A stretch of DNA of 21,635 bases from a virus. A program made the position numbers and the translations under genes. Positions 1 to 5,561 of the stretch are shown here, one piece after another; the stretch's first letter is position 1, and every line of letters begins with the position of its first letter. The stretch is from the IMG/VR virus record IMGVR_UViG_3300043409_000447, positions 1 through 21,635 of that record; one strand, written 5' to 3'. The notes beneath the pieces were generated by a model. The model saw only the letters and a list, made by a program, of their open reading frames with translations, was not told the DNA's origin and ran no database searches.

Positions 1-127
1 GAAAGTATAAACTTTCATCATAAAAAGCAAAACAAGGTTCATCAAATCCAAGTTGCTTTAACGCTAAAGCAAGTTCGTAGGGTACAAATTCTTTGTTCAT
101 CTCTGTTTGTTGTTTATTGTTTGTCAT
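1..127 (-). CDS. small phage protein of unknown function (3' end outside window)
   Basis: I read this from the sequence: an ATG at 127 opens MTNNKQQTEMNKEFVPYE, followed by LALALKQLGFDEPCFAFYD, and the frame runs off the left edge, so 42 codons are visible. The 'EFVPYELAL.LK.LGFDEPCF' start recalls a short protein that is frequent in Bacteroidota phages and has no known function. The ATG at 127 overlaps the stop of the upstream gene (ATGA), which favours coupling. A second in-frame ATG at 100 gives MNKEFVPYE, the form I remember for the family, so the first nine codons may act only as an A-rich initiation region. They are encoded by a 24-base repeat that also begins the next gene upstream. 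Function unknown. Confidence 0.7.
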   Translation of the reverse strand, partial: MTNNKQQTEMNKEFVPYELALALKQLGFDEPCFAFYDESLYF

Positions 128-448
128 TGCTCACCTCCTCCGTAGGTTAATGGTACTTCAATTACCTGCACTCCGCAATGGTCTGCGTTATCCCATAAAG
201 TAGAATCATCACAATTTAGAATCTCTAATAGATGCCTTGCTTCTTCTTCCGTTGTTTCTTTGGTATTGTAGATGATAAGGGTTCTTTTTTTACCAACGGG
301 TGCTAAATTCATAAGATGTTTCTTAATTATTGATTCGTGAAATTTTTCTGGGTAATTTTTAAGGTAATCTTTAATCGCATCAGCGGTGTTTATTAGTTGT
401 TCTTCTGTGTATAGTTTCATTGCCGTTTGTTGTTTATTGTTTGTCATT
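105..448. repeat. 24-bp perfect direct repeat covering two gene starts (105-128 and 425-448)
   Basis: Positions 105-128 and 425-448 are identical. Read on the minus strand, each copy begins just before an ATGA overlap and encodes MTNNKQQT; each is followed within three bases by a second in-frame ATG. The flanking genes are otherwise unrelated, so the repeat belongs to the start region and not to a gene duplication. The A-rich strand (ACAAACAATAAACAACAAAC) resembles the A-rich leaders used for initiation in Bacteroidota. Confidence 0.85.
124..447 (-). CDS. hypothetical phage protein, 107 aa
   Basis: The product is an acidic, soluble 107-residue protein without signal peptide or membrane segment. 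Residues 11-50 look helical (KLYTEEQLINTADAIKDYL), followed by a strand-rich part (KRTLIIYN) and an acidic helix. The start at 447 overlaps the upstream stop as ATGA; an internal ATG at 420 (MKLYTEEQL) is an equally good start, since the first nine residues (MTNNKQQTA) come from the 24-base repeat shared with the gene to the left. I recognise the style of small early-region Flavobacterium-phage proteins but cannot assign a function. Confidence 0.7.
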   Translation of the reverse strand: MTNNKQQTAMKLYTEEQLINTADAIKDYLKNYPEKFHESIIKKHLMNLAPVGKKRTLIIYNTKETTEEEARHLLEILNCDDSTLWDNADHCGVQVIEVPLTYGGGEQ

Positions 449-695
449 TGCGTTTGCGTTTTGGTTTCTGCTCATCATCGGCAAGTTGTGCCAACTCCAA
501 TGCTTTTTGGTCTGCCCATATCAAAAGTGAGAACACCGACTCAATCACACAAGTTGAGCAGTTGGGAACATTGCGACCAAATATCTCACGATGTACATTT
601 TGAAGTTGTGCGGATTGCTCAGGCGTTAATTGGAACACGAGTGTCTTTTTGTAGATCTCGTATGCCGGGCGAAGTGACTGGATGAATTCTATCAT
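444..695 (-). CDS. hypothetical phage protein with paired cysteines, 83 aa
   Basis: This 83-residue protein has a helical N-terminal half (MIEFIQSLRPAYEIYKK, then LTPEQSAQLQNVHREIFGR), a central VPNCSTCVIES segment with a CxxC pair, and a basic tail (KPKRKRK). CxxC plus the basic tail could mean metal or nucleic-acid binding, but only one cysteine pair is present. Similar small 'NCSTC' proteins occur in Bacteroidota phages, without known function. It starts at 695 in an ATGA overlap with the membrane-protein gene upstream and ends in an ATGA overlap with the next gene. Confidence 0.7.
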   Translation of the reverse strand: MIEFIQSLRPAYEIYKKTLVFQLTPEQSAQLQNVHREIFGRNVPNCSTCVIESVFSLLIWADQKALELAQLADDEQKPKRKRK

Positions 696-946
696 ATTTT
701 TGTTTCAAGGAGTGCAACAATTACGGTTGCGATGGATGCGTACAAGATACCAACAAATCCGTAGGTGTATATAAAAAAAGACAATCCAAGCCACCACGAC
801 AAACAAAAAGCACAGTCAAGTGGTTTCATTCGTTTCCACTTGGAGTAGTCGCTTCCGTAGAGATAGCGTTTCAACAAGTCAGCTGGTTTGCCGAAGTTGA
901 CGATGATGATGCTTAGACAAGCAATTCCAATTATTTCGTTGTACAT
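692..946 (-). CDS. small two-helix membrane protein with CxxC motif, 84 aa
   Basis: The chosen start is ATG at 946 (MYNEIIGIAC); the open frame extends further upstream but only through the sigma-like gene. Residues about 4-18 form one hydrophobic segment (IIGIACLSIIIVNF) and residues about 50-80 form one or two more (WWLGLSFFIYTYGF, ILYASIATVIVALL). Between them lies KPLDCAFCLSWWLG, a P-x-D-C-x-x-C-x-x-WW-G motif that recurs in small phage membrane proteins annotated as DUF1360-like or hypothetical. The role is unknown. It overlaps the upstream gene by 16 bases and the downstream one by ATGA. Confidence 0.7.
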   Translation of the reverse strand: MYNEIIGIACLSIIIVNFGKPADLLKRYLYGSDYSKWKRMKPLDCAFCLSWWLGLSFFIYTYGFVGILYASIATVIVALLETKI

Positions 947-1440
947 CTTTCTTTCATTAGTTTTACTACACGCAGAATCTCCCTGACTGAAATATCCGTT
1001 TGACGATGGATTGCCCTTGCTGACATTCCACTGCACCACAACTTGAATAACTCACGTTCATAGAAATATGCTGATTCAGTTACCTGGTTTATTTTGTTGA
1101 TTCGGTTTGACTCAATTTGTTCTTCTTGCTCTCGCTCAACGAATAGGTCGGGTTCTTCGGGGAAGTCCAGCTCATACACATCGTAGTGGTCATAGATGCG
1201 AGATCCACCGAAGGGATGCCTGTTGCCGTTGATACAAAGGTACAAAGTGCGGATTGCCCAAAACTGGAGATATCCCTCTCGGTGCAACTTCTCAACATAG
1301 TCATCAGGTTTTTCAAGGATGGTTAAAAAAAAATATTGGTATAGTTCGTTGGCAAGTTCGTTGTTCTTAGCGATGTTCTTCGTTGCTTTCCTCAGCCATT
1401 CGGCTTTGGATAACTCCAATATGATGTCCGTTTTTGTCAA
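931..1440 (-). CDS. RNA polymerase sigma-70-like phage protein, 169 aa
   Basis: The layout is that of a short two-domain sigma factor. Residues about 10-75 are a region-2-like helical block (ELANELYQYFFLTIL...GYLQFWAIRTLYLCINGN). Then come an acidic linker (DFPEEPDLFVEREQEEQ) and a C-terminal region-4-like helix-turn-helix (LFKLWCSGMSARAIHRQTD, ISVREILRVVKLMKER). Such proteins are common in Flavobacterium and related phages and are usually annotated as sigma-like. If active it would redirect host RNA polymerase to phage promoters; this is inference. The start is TTG at 1440, chosen because it overlaps the TGA of the 49-aa gene upstream (TTGA), a coupling arrangement seen throughout the window. 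It could instead be a generic HTH protein. Confidence 0.6.
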   Translation of the reverse strand: MTKTDIILELSKAEWLRKATKNIAKNNELANELYQYFFLTILEKPDDYVEKLHREGYLQFWAIRTLYLCINGNRHPFGGSRIYDHYDVYELDFPEEPDLFVEREQEEQIESNRINKINQVTESAYFYERELFKLWCSGMSARAIHRQTDISVREILRVVKLMKERCTTK

Positions 1441-1586
1441 ACTTTCTTTTCAATAATGCAAATATAACCATCTTTTTCGTATTTCTTCTTGATGCGTAAC
1501 GCTTCCTCCTCAGATTGGACTATACTGATTGACGAGCTTAGACCTTTCGTGCAAATGCAAACCCAGTAAGGATAAAGATTCGACAT
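1437..1586 (-). CDS. 49-aa hypothetical protein
   Basis: Translating the gap between the DnaA-like and sigma-like genes gives a clean 49-residue protein, MSNLYPYWVCICTKGL then SSSISIVQSEEEALRIKKKY then EKDGYICIIEKKV. It reads as a compact strand-strand-helix-strand domain, with an amphipathic helix EEEALRIKKKYEKDG, unlike random sequence. Its stop (TGA, 1437-1439) overlaps the TTG start of the sigma-like gene. The ATG at 1586 means a 77-base out-of-frame overlap with the DnaA-like gene upstream; a later start cannot be excluded. Function unknown. Confidence 0.6.
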   Translation of the reverse strand: MSNLYPYWVCICTKGLSSSISIVQSEEEALRIKKKYEKDGYICIIEKKV

Positions 1587-1986
1587 ATAATTTGTTGGTT
1601 GTTCGGTCATATTCTACAAGAGATTCATAAACTTGCACGGAGTTGATGATGGTTGAGTGATCACGGTGAAGAATCTTGCCGATGGAAAGATAGGTCATCT
1701 TCAAATGCTTTCTACATAAATAGCAAAACAAGTGCCGAGCATCCATAATGTTTTGAGTGCGAACCTTATCGATGATTGCATCAGGTGTGACATCGTACAC
1801 GATTGCAACCACTCGCATCGCTTCAGTCCACTCGGCATCTATCTCGTTGATCTTGCATCTTGGATTGATGATTTCGTCTTTGAGTTTCTTGACCTCATCA
1901 ATTCGTTTTTGATTCAGTTCGGCAACAACTCCTTTGAGCCGTTTGACTTCTTGTTTTAGTAGGTGGGTTTCCTGGTAGTGGTTCAT
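1510..1986 (-). CDS. DnaA domain IV-like DNA-binding protein, 158 aa
   Basis: The C-terminal 100 residues match the helix-turn-helix domain IV of the replication initiator DnaA. They contain VYDVTPDAIIDKVRTQNIMD, ARHLFCYLCRKH, and then YLSIGKILHRDHSTIINSV, in which RDHSTI (108-113) corresponds to the GRDHSTV signature that contacts the DnaA box. The ATPase domain of DnaA is absent. Residues about 7-45 are a charged coiled coil that could mediate dimers. The start at 1986 was chosen because it overlaps the methyltransferase stop as ATGA; the open frame upstream lies within that gene. Lying next to the helicase and DUF6291 genes, it probably binds a phage origin or host DnaA boxes; whether it activates or represses is not visible. 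Confidence 0.8.
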   Translation of the reverse strand: MNHYQETHLLKQEVKRLKGVVAELNQKRIDEVKKLKDEIINPRCKINEIDAEWTEAMRVVAIVYDVTPDAIIDKVRTQNIMDARHLFCYLCRKHLKMTYLSIGKILHRDHSTIINSVQVYESLVEYDRTTNKLYVESLSLLGLHLHERSKLVNQYSPI

Positions 1987-3215
1987 AGTTCGTTGATGAT
2001 TTGAAATAATTGATAGGCAATTTGTGGCACTATTGCATTCCCATATCCTTTGATGGATTCCGCTCTCCACTTTGGAAAGGTAATTCCGTCCAGTTCGGTG
2101 GGAATCCCATCATCTCCGCCACAAATCGGGGATTGAGTTGGGAATTTTTCCCAATTTGCTGGGCTACAAAATTGTTTAAGTCCGTATGTCTTGGATATGT
2201 CGGATGTATTATTGTCGTACCTTGATTCTTGTCCGATGCCGTTGGTGTCGGTAGCATTCCGCTTCCTGCCATTGCGGATAAACCTGAACCCATTTGACTC
2301 TTTGGATTGTAAGTTTTCGATCCTTTGTGTCCTTCCGATGCTTGTGGTGTTGGCAGCATACCCATTGACATTGCTCGTGTTAATGTCACCGAGTGCATAC
2401 TCCCCTCCTTGACTTGTGTTGATTTCATCGTTGCCGTTGCGTTTGATGAATCCATTGCCGTTGGCGTAGGTAACATCCCCGATTCCACTACATCTCTCAA
2501 TTTCACACCCCACCTCACTCCCTCTTTGTTTGTTCTGAAATAATTGCCGTTTTCCATCTGCACATTCTTTACACATCCCCCTTCTGCATCCGCAGTTCTT
2601 GGTGTTGGTAGCATTCCCCTCATTGCTTGTTGCCCCAATCCGAGAATGAATGGACTGTTCCCCTTCTCCATTTGTTTCTGATTCCTGGCATCCACTTTCT
2701 CTATTGGTGCTTCGTCCATCATTGCCGTTGGCGTAGGCAATAAACCAGCATCGGTCTCTTCTATGCGGTGCGTTTTTGGCACAAGCTGGAATAATAAACG
2801 GCTGTACTTCGTACCCTTCATTTTCCAAGTCAAGGCACACCTGCTGGAATACCAGTCCGCCATCAATATTCGTGATACCAAAGACATTTTCAGCGATGAC
2901 GAATTTGGGTTTAATCTCTTGAATTGCTCGTAGCATTTCGCCCCACAAGTAGCGTTCATCATCCGTGCCTTTTCTTTTCCCGGCAAGGGAGAATGGTTGG
3001 CAGGGGAATCCTCCCGTAAGAATGTCAATTTTGTTTGCATATTTTTTGAAATCAGTTTTACAAATATCAATGTGACTATCCGCATCAGGGAAGTGATAGT
3101 CCAATACTTTTCGTGGAAATTCCATCCACTCGCAATGAAAGATGTTTTCCCATCCCATCCACTCCGCAGCGAGATCAAACCCACCTATTCCGCTAAACAA
3201 TGAACCGTGCCTCAT
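1983..3215 (-). CDS. DNA (cytosine-5-)-methyltransferase, 410 aa
   Basis: This is a C5-cytosine methyltransferase. Motif I is SLFSGIGGFDLA (S-adenosylmethionine binding, residues 5-16), motif IV is GGFPCQPFS with catalytic Cys72, motif VI is ENV (109-111), motif VIII is HRRDRCWFIA (151-160) and motif X is GNAIVP (392-397). Between 161 and about 350 lies a low-complexity stretch rich in N, T, G, D (for example YANGNDG, ATNTKN, TYANGNG, ATDTNGIG) where a target-recognition domain would normally sit. A conserved block (NWEKFPTQSP..GDDG.P..LDGITFPKW) precedes motif X. The stretch coincides with a long open +1 frame, reported separately. It probably protects phage DNA from host restriction; no partner nuclease is seen, so it looks like an orphan. 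It overlaps both neighbours by ATGA. Confidence 0.95.
   Translation of the reverse strand: MRHGSLFSGIGGFDLAAEWMGWENIFHCEWMEFPRKVLDYHFPDADSHIDICKTDFKKYANKIDILTGGFPCQPFSLAGKRKGTDDERYLWGEMLRAIQEIKPKFVIAENVFGITNIDGGLVFQQVCLDLENEGYEVQPFIIPACAKNAPHRRDRCWFIAYANGNDGRSTNRESGCQESETNGEGEQSIHSRIGATSNEGNATNTKNCGCRRGMCKECADGKRQLFQNKQRGSEVGCEIERCSGIGDVTYANGNGFIKRNGNDEINTSQGGEYALGDINTSNVNGYAANTTSIGRTQRIENLQSKESNGFRFIRNGRKRNATDTNGIGQESRYDNNTSDISKTYGLKQFCSPANWEKFPTQSPICGGDDGIPTELDGITFPKWRAESIKGYGNAIVPQIAYQLFQIINEL
2030..3184 (-). CDS. candidate overlapping gene in the +1 frame of the methyltransferase, up to 384 codons
   Basis: On the same strand, shifted +1, a frame stays open for 384 codons inside the methyltransferase gene. 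Its sequence looks like protein: WYSSRCALTWKMKGTKYSRL (111-130), LLFQLVPKTHRIEETDAGLL (130-149), five LPTP repeats at 149, 192, 238, 277 and 311 (for example GMLPTPTAMDSS), and the end LNPRFVAEMMGFPPNWTELP (350-369). The end resembles the 'LNP.WVEWLMGFP.GWT' tail I recall from other phage methyltransferases. I also recall similar sequences in alternate frames of phage Dcm-like genes, but cannot verify this here. The true start is unclear; ATGs at codons 76, 100, 108 and 122 are candidates, and frameshifting from the main frame is possible. It may be an extra protein or a target-recognition part. Confidence 0.45.
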   Translation of the reverse strand: MGLISLRSGWDGKTSFIASGWNFHEKYWTITSLMRIVTLIFVKLISKNMQTKLTFLREDSPANHSPLPGKEKARMMNATCGAKCYEQFKRLNPNSSSLKMSLVSRILMADWYSSRCALTWKMKGTKYSRLLFQLVPKTHRIEETDAGLLPTPTAMMDEAPIEKVDARNQKQMEKGNSPFILGLGQQAMRGMLPTPRTADAEGGCVKNVQMENGNYFRTNKEGVRWGVKLRDVVESGMLPTPTAMDSSNATATMKSTQVKEGSMHSVTLTRAMSMGMLPTPQASEGHKGSKTYNPKSQMGSGLSAMAGSGMLPTPTASDKNQGTTIIHPTYPRHTDLNNFVAQQIGKNSQLNPRFVAEMMGFPPNWTELPFQSGERNPSKDMGMQ

Positions 3216-4450
3216 AGTCTTTCTTCGTACATTGTGCGTTCACCGATGAATGTCGTTTTGATTGTGTAGCATTCACCGTGACGATTCTTTGCGATAATGA
3301 GTTCGGCTTCTTCTTGCTGGAGCTTCTCACCTGAATAGTATGCCGGGCGGAATGGGAACATCACGACATCCGCATCTTGCTCAATACTTCCACTCTCACG
3401 GATATCACTTAGCATAGGTCTCTTGTCCGCTCTCTCCTCACATTTGCGTGATAACTGAGCCAACACAATGACGGTGATGTTTAGTTCCTTAGAAAGCAAT
3501 TTAAGGTTTCGGGATATTTCTGCAATCTCTTGTTCCCGGTTTGTTTTTGTTCCTTTGATTAACTGGATGTAATCAATCACCAAAAGTTCAAGTCCGTGTT
3601 TGGCTTTGTGAATCTTGGCTTTTGATTTGATTTGTTGTATACTGCAATTCGGATCATCGTCAATGTAGAATTGCACCGTCTGATTGTTGGCTGAATTGAT
3701 AAGTTGCTGAACTTCAAACTCACGAAGGTTTGCATTGCGAATCTTCCAATTGGCAAGGTCGGTGATCAATGACAAGTATCTTTTGACAAGTTGCTCGTTG
3801 CTCATCTCCAGCGACAAGAACAATCCCTTACCACCAATCTTGGCAAAGTCATACATCAGCGACAAAGCGAGTGCAGTTTTACCTTGACCAGGTCTTGCAG
3901 CCATCACAATCAAATCACCATTGTTCCATCCACCCAATACCCGGTCAAGTCCTGCCCATCCCGTTTGTCTACCAGTGAGCTTGTCACCTCTTTGCACCGC
4001 CTCAATAATAGCATCGACGGTCTTGTTGGTAACTGTTGTAATTTGAACAGGATCGTTGATGGTTGTGAACTTGGTATTGTCAACCATCGTTTGAACATTG
4101 GTCAGAATCTCTTTCAAGTCCTCAGTCAAATCCAAGTTGCTGATGTTCTCAATGAATTGTTTCTTCAGGTACTTGTGTTCAAGTGCTGGAAGGTGACTGC
4201 TGATGTTTGGCATACCGTAGACATCTTGAGTCAAGCGACCGATGGCAACCATCTCAGCACGATTGAACTTCTTGCCTAAAGTCAGCACATCAATTTCATC
4301 GTTGTTGATGTACATCTCCAACATCACATCAAAGATTCTTTTGTTTAATGGTGTTTCAAACCATTGTGATTTGATTCTCGGCAACATTGCACGAGTTTGG
4401 TCGTAGAATAGTAGTTGACCAATAATGTAGTCCTCAAGTTCGCTCGTCAT
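3212..4450 (-). CDS. dnaB: DnaB-like replicative DNA helicase, 412 aa
   Basis: The protein has the two-part DnaB layout. Residues 1-100 are a helical N-terminal domain (ELEDYIIGQLLF, NKRIFDVMLEMY). A RecA-like ATPase follows with Walker A ARPGQGKT (185-192), the SLEMS glutamate (213-217), Walker B LLVIDY (289-294) and the C-terminal signature AQLSRKCEERADKRPMLSD, RESGSIEQDAD (331-361). The length is slightly short of cellular DnaB (about 450-470). It should form the hexameric helicase that unwinds phage DNA at the fork. The start at 4450 overlaps the DUF6291 gene by 17 bases, and the stop overlaps the methyltransferase start as ATGA, so the three are probably one translational unit. Confidence 0.95.
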   Translation of the reverse strand: MTSELEDYIIGQLLFYDQTRAMLPRIKSQWFETPLNKRIFDVMLEMYINNDEIDVLTLGKKFNRAEMVAIGRLTQDVYGMPNISSHLPALEHKYLKKQFIENISNLDLTEDLKEILTNVQTMVDNTKFTTINDPVQITTVTNKTVDAIIEAVQRGDKLTGRQTGWAGLDRVLGGWNNGDLIVMAARPGQGKTALALSLMYDFAKIGGKGLFLSLEMSNEQLVKRYLSLITDLANWKIRNANLREFEVQQLINSANNQTVQFYIDDDPNCSIQQIKSKAKIHKAKHGLELLVIDYIQLIKGTKTNREQEIAEISRNLKLLSKELNITVIVLAQLSRKCEERADKRPMLSDIRESGSIEQDADVVMFPFRPAYYSGEKLQQEEAELIIAKNRHGECYTIKTTFIGERTMYEERL

Positions 4451-5027
4451 ATTCTTGCAAGTTAAACACTTTTCGGTGGATAATTTGTGGAGTAGTCGTA
4501 TTATTTGAAAGATTATTGTTCTTCCAAGTCCGCACCGCTGCCCTCCAGTTCTTCATTTTGTTTTTACCAACTAACCATCCGTTTGATTCGTAGTAGTCAA
4601 ACCATTTTTCAGATACATCAGCCATTCCGATTTCAGTCATATAGGTTTTGATTTCAACAATGGATGGTTTGATAAAAACATCCTTCTTTACTTTTATATC
4701 TTTATCACTATCAATAACAATATCAATATCACTATCGGCATTTTTGGTATCATTTGGTATGCCACTTGATGCGGTCGCATCCCATCGCATACGAGCATTG
4801 TCAGAATTACGCTTCCTGATTGATTCGTATTTTTCCAAATCTCTCTTTAATGCTTGTCTAATTGGTTCAAATGCAATCTTGGTGATCACACTATCACTTT
4901 GTGGGTCTTGGTCGTTTACATAGCGTAGAATGTGCTTAAACAAATTACCAGCTTGTTCATCAGTTAATTGTTCTACGGTGTGAATAATATCACAATATAG
5001 AAGGAATGATTTTTTGTCGTTTGCCAT
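4434..5027 (-). CDS. DUF6291 replication-associated protein, 197 aa
   Basis: The start MANDKKSFLLYCDIIHTVEQ followed by LTDEQAGNLFKHILRYVND and AFEPIRQALKRDLEKYESIR is the DUF6291 family pattern, found in Bacteroidota phages next to DnaB-type helicases. A variable polar middle (about 80-118) leads to a C-terminal KWFDYYESNGWLVGK, MKNWRAAVRTW segment like the tail of phage replication-initiation or DnaD-like proteins. By position (immediately before the helicase) and layout I infer a helicase-loading or origin-recognition role. ATG at 5027 is chosen because it begins the conserved domain; upstream in-frame codons run into the structured leader. The start follows a hairpin and U-tract directly, so expression may depend on that RNA element. 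Confidence 0.8.
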   Translation of the reverse strand: MANDKKSFLLYCDIIHTVEQLTDEQAGNLFKHILRYVNDQDPQSDSVITKIAFEPIRQALKRDLEKYESIRKRNSDNARMRWDATASSGIPNDTKNADSDIDIVIDSDKDIKVKKDVFIKPSIVEIKTYMTEIGMADVSEKWFDYYESNGWLVGKNKMKNWRAAVRTWKNNNLSNNTTTPQIIHRKVFNLQEYDERT

Positions 5028-5083
5028 AAAATAAAAAACCCCTGAACAAATGATCAAGTACGAGTTGAACATTTGCCAGGAGT
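5028..5083 (-). terminator. intrinsic terminator or attenuator before the replication operon
   Basis: On the minus strand the stem ACTCCTG...CAGGGGT, with inner pairs CAAATG/CATTTG and TTCAA/TTGA, is followed at once by six T (5033-5038) and more T, then ATG at 5027. A terminator abutting a start codon, with no clear promoter between them, suggests regulated read-through. The stem has a small internal loop and an A.A mismatch, so it is not a strong terminator by inspection. Confidence 0.5.
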
Positions 5084-5129
5084 AAAGGTCTGATGATAGT
5101 TGTCTCGTACACAACTGAAATACCTTTGC
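5028..5129 (-). ncRNA. candidate structured RNA leader: two hairpins with complementary 7-base loops
   Basis: The leader of the DUF6291 gene can fold, in transcription order, as follows. An outer stem AAAGGT/ACCTTT (plus-strand 5122-5127 with 5084-5089) carries a 6-bp hairpin AGTTGT/ACAACT (5111-5116 with 5098-5103) with loop GTACGAG (5104-5110). A longer hairpin follows, with arms 5070-5083 and 5038-5052 extended by TCAA/TTGA, and loop CTCGTAC (5058-5064). The two 7-base loops are perfectly complementary, as in kissing-loop RNAs. Mismatched positions in the longer hairpin include a G.U that pairs only in the minus-strand transcript. No known riboswitch class is recognised. Seen: the pairing. 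Inferred: that it forms in RNA and regulates. Confidence 0.55.
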
Positions 5130-5140
5130 AATATACTACA

Positions 5141-5419
5141 TCAAACTGAATATCCCAAATCCTTTTTTACTTTGACTTGGTATCTTTGGCGTGACTGGTA
5201 GTTCTGCCCACGAAGATGTTCGTGATGCTCTTGGAGTTGAGCTCGTGTTCTTCGGATGGTTTCGGGTGATGGTAGTTGCTTGGCTTCAAACATCGTGAAG
5301 AAGTCATTGCCGTTGCACATCCCTTTATAGATCACCGTCATAAGTTTGAAATCACAATCCCTTGTTTCCGGCTTGTTAATCATTACTGCCGTTACCGTTG
5401 CTTTGATATACTTGTTCAT
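5141..5419 (-). CDS. conserved hypothetical phage protein, 92 aa
   Basis: The motifs NKPETRDCDF near the N-terminus, SPETIRRTRAQLQEHHEHLR in the middle and a basic end match a short protein family I recall from many Bacteroidota phages ('PETR..D......LPS.ETVRRTRQKLQE'). It is soluble, has no membrane segment and its function is unknown; the RRTR helix may bind nucleic acid. The start at 5419 has an ACTATG context and lies 44 bases inside the previous gene. The stop precedes the structured leader of the replication block, making this the last gene of its transcript if the hairpin there terminates. Confidence 0.75.
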   Translation of the reverse strand: MNKYIKATVTAVMINKPETRDCDFKLMTVIYKGMCNGNDFFTMFEAKQLPSPETIRRTRAQLQEHHEHLRGQNYQSRQRYQVKVKKDLGYSV

Positions 5420-5561
5420 AGTTGTAGTGTGGTTTTATTTTAGTGTATAAATACGCTGCTCTTTTTGGGTTAATGTTTAATCTCCATCCGATGTATTCCC
5501 AAGTGTGTCGCATATCCTCACGGAGAACTGCGATTGCCCAAATGAGTGCATACTCATCCAT
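5376..5561 (-). CDS. small HTH-like protein, 61 aa
   Basis: The chosen start is MDEYALIWAIAVLRED, whose ATG overlaps the upstream stop by eight bases (ATGGATGA). The protein is helical: ALIWAIAVLREDMRHTWEYI then GWRLNINPKRAAYLYTKIKP, which reads as a helix-turn-helix (TWEYIGWRLNINPKRAAYLY) similar to small phage or sigma-region-4 HTH proteins. The tail is Asn/Ser-rich. It overlaps the downstream gene by 44 bases. DNA binding is inferred from shape only. Confidence 0.6.
   Translation of the reverse strand: MDEYALIWAIAVLREDMRHTWEYIGWRLNINPKRAAYLYTKIKPHYNYEQVYQSNGNGSND

Noticed and set aside
386-685. 99-codon plus-strand frame with a hydrophobic start
   Set aside because: It is the reverse of two well-coupled minus-strand genes, and its hydrophobicity follows from the complement of their codons.
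3791-4279. 162-codon open frame on the plus strand inside the helicase gene
   Set aside because: It is antisense to a clear DnaB gene, its translation has no recognisable domain pattern, and no other plus-strand gene supports it.
4470-4480. Near DnaA boxes (for example GGTGGATAA at about 4471, TTATCCACT at about 8804)
   Set aside because: Each differs by one base from the consensus and they are scattered inside genes, with no cluster or AT-rich unwinding region, so no origin is called.
5084-5127. Hammerhead-ribozyme-like core on the plus strand: CTGATGA (5090-5096), hairpin, GAAA (5117-5120)
   Set aside because: The strands outside the core (AAAGGT and ACCTTT) pair with each other, leaving no separate stem I and stem III with a cleavage site, and an unpaired T follows CTGATGA. 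The plus strand is also antisense to all genes.
5100-5128. Plus-strand promoter-like TTG-N18-TACCTTTG
   Set aside because: It would transcribe against every gene, and matches this loose are expected by chance several times in a window this size.
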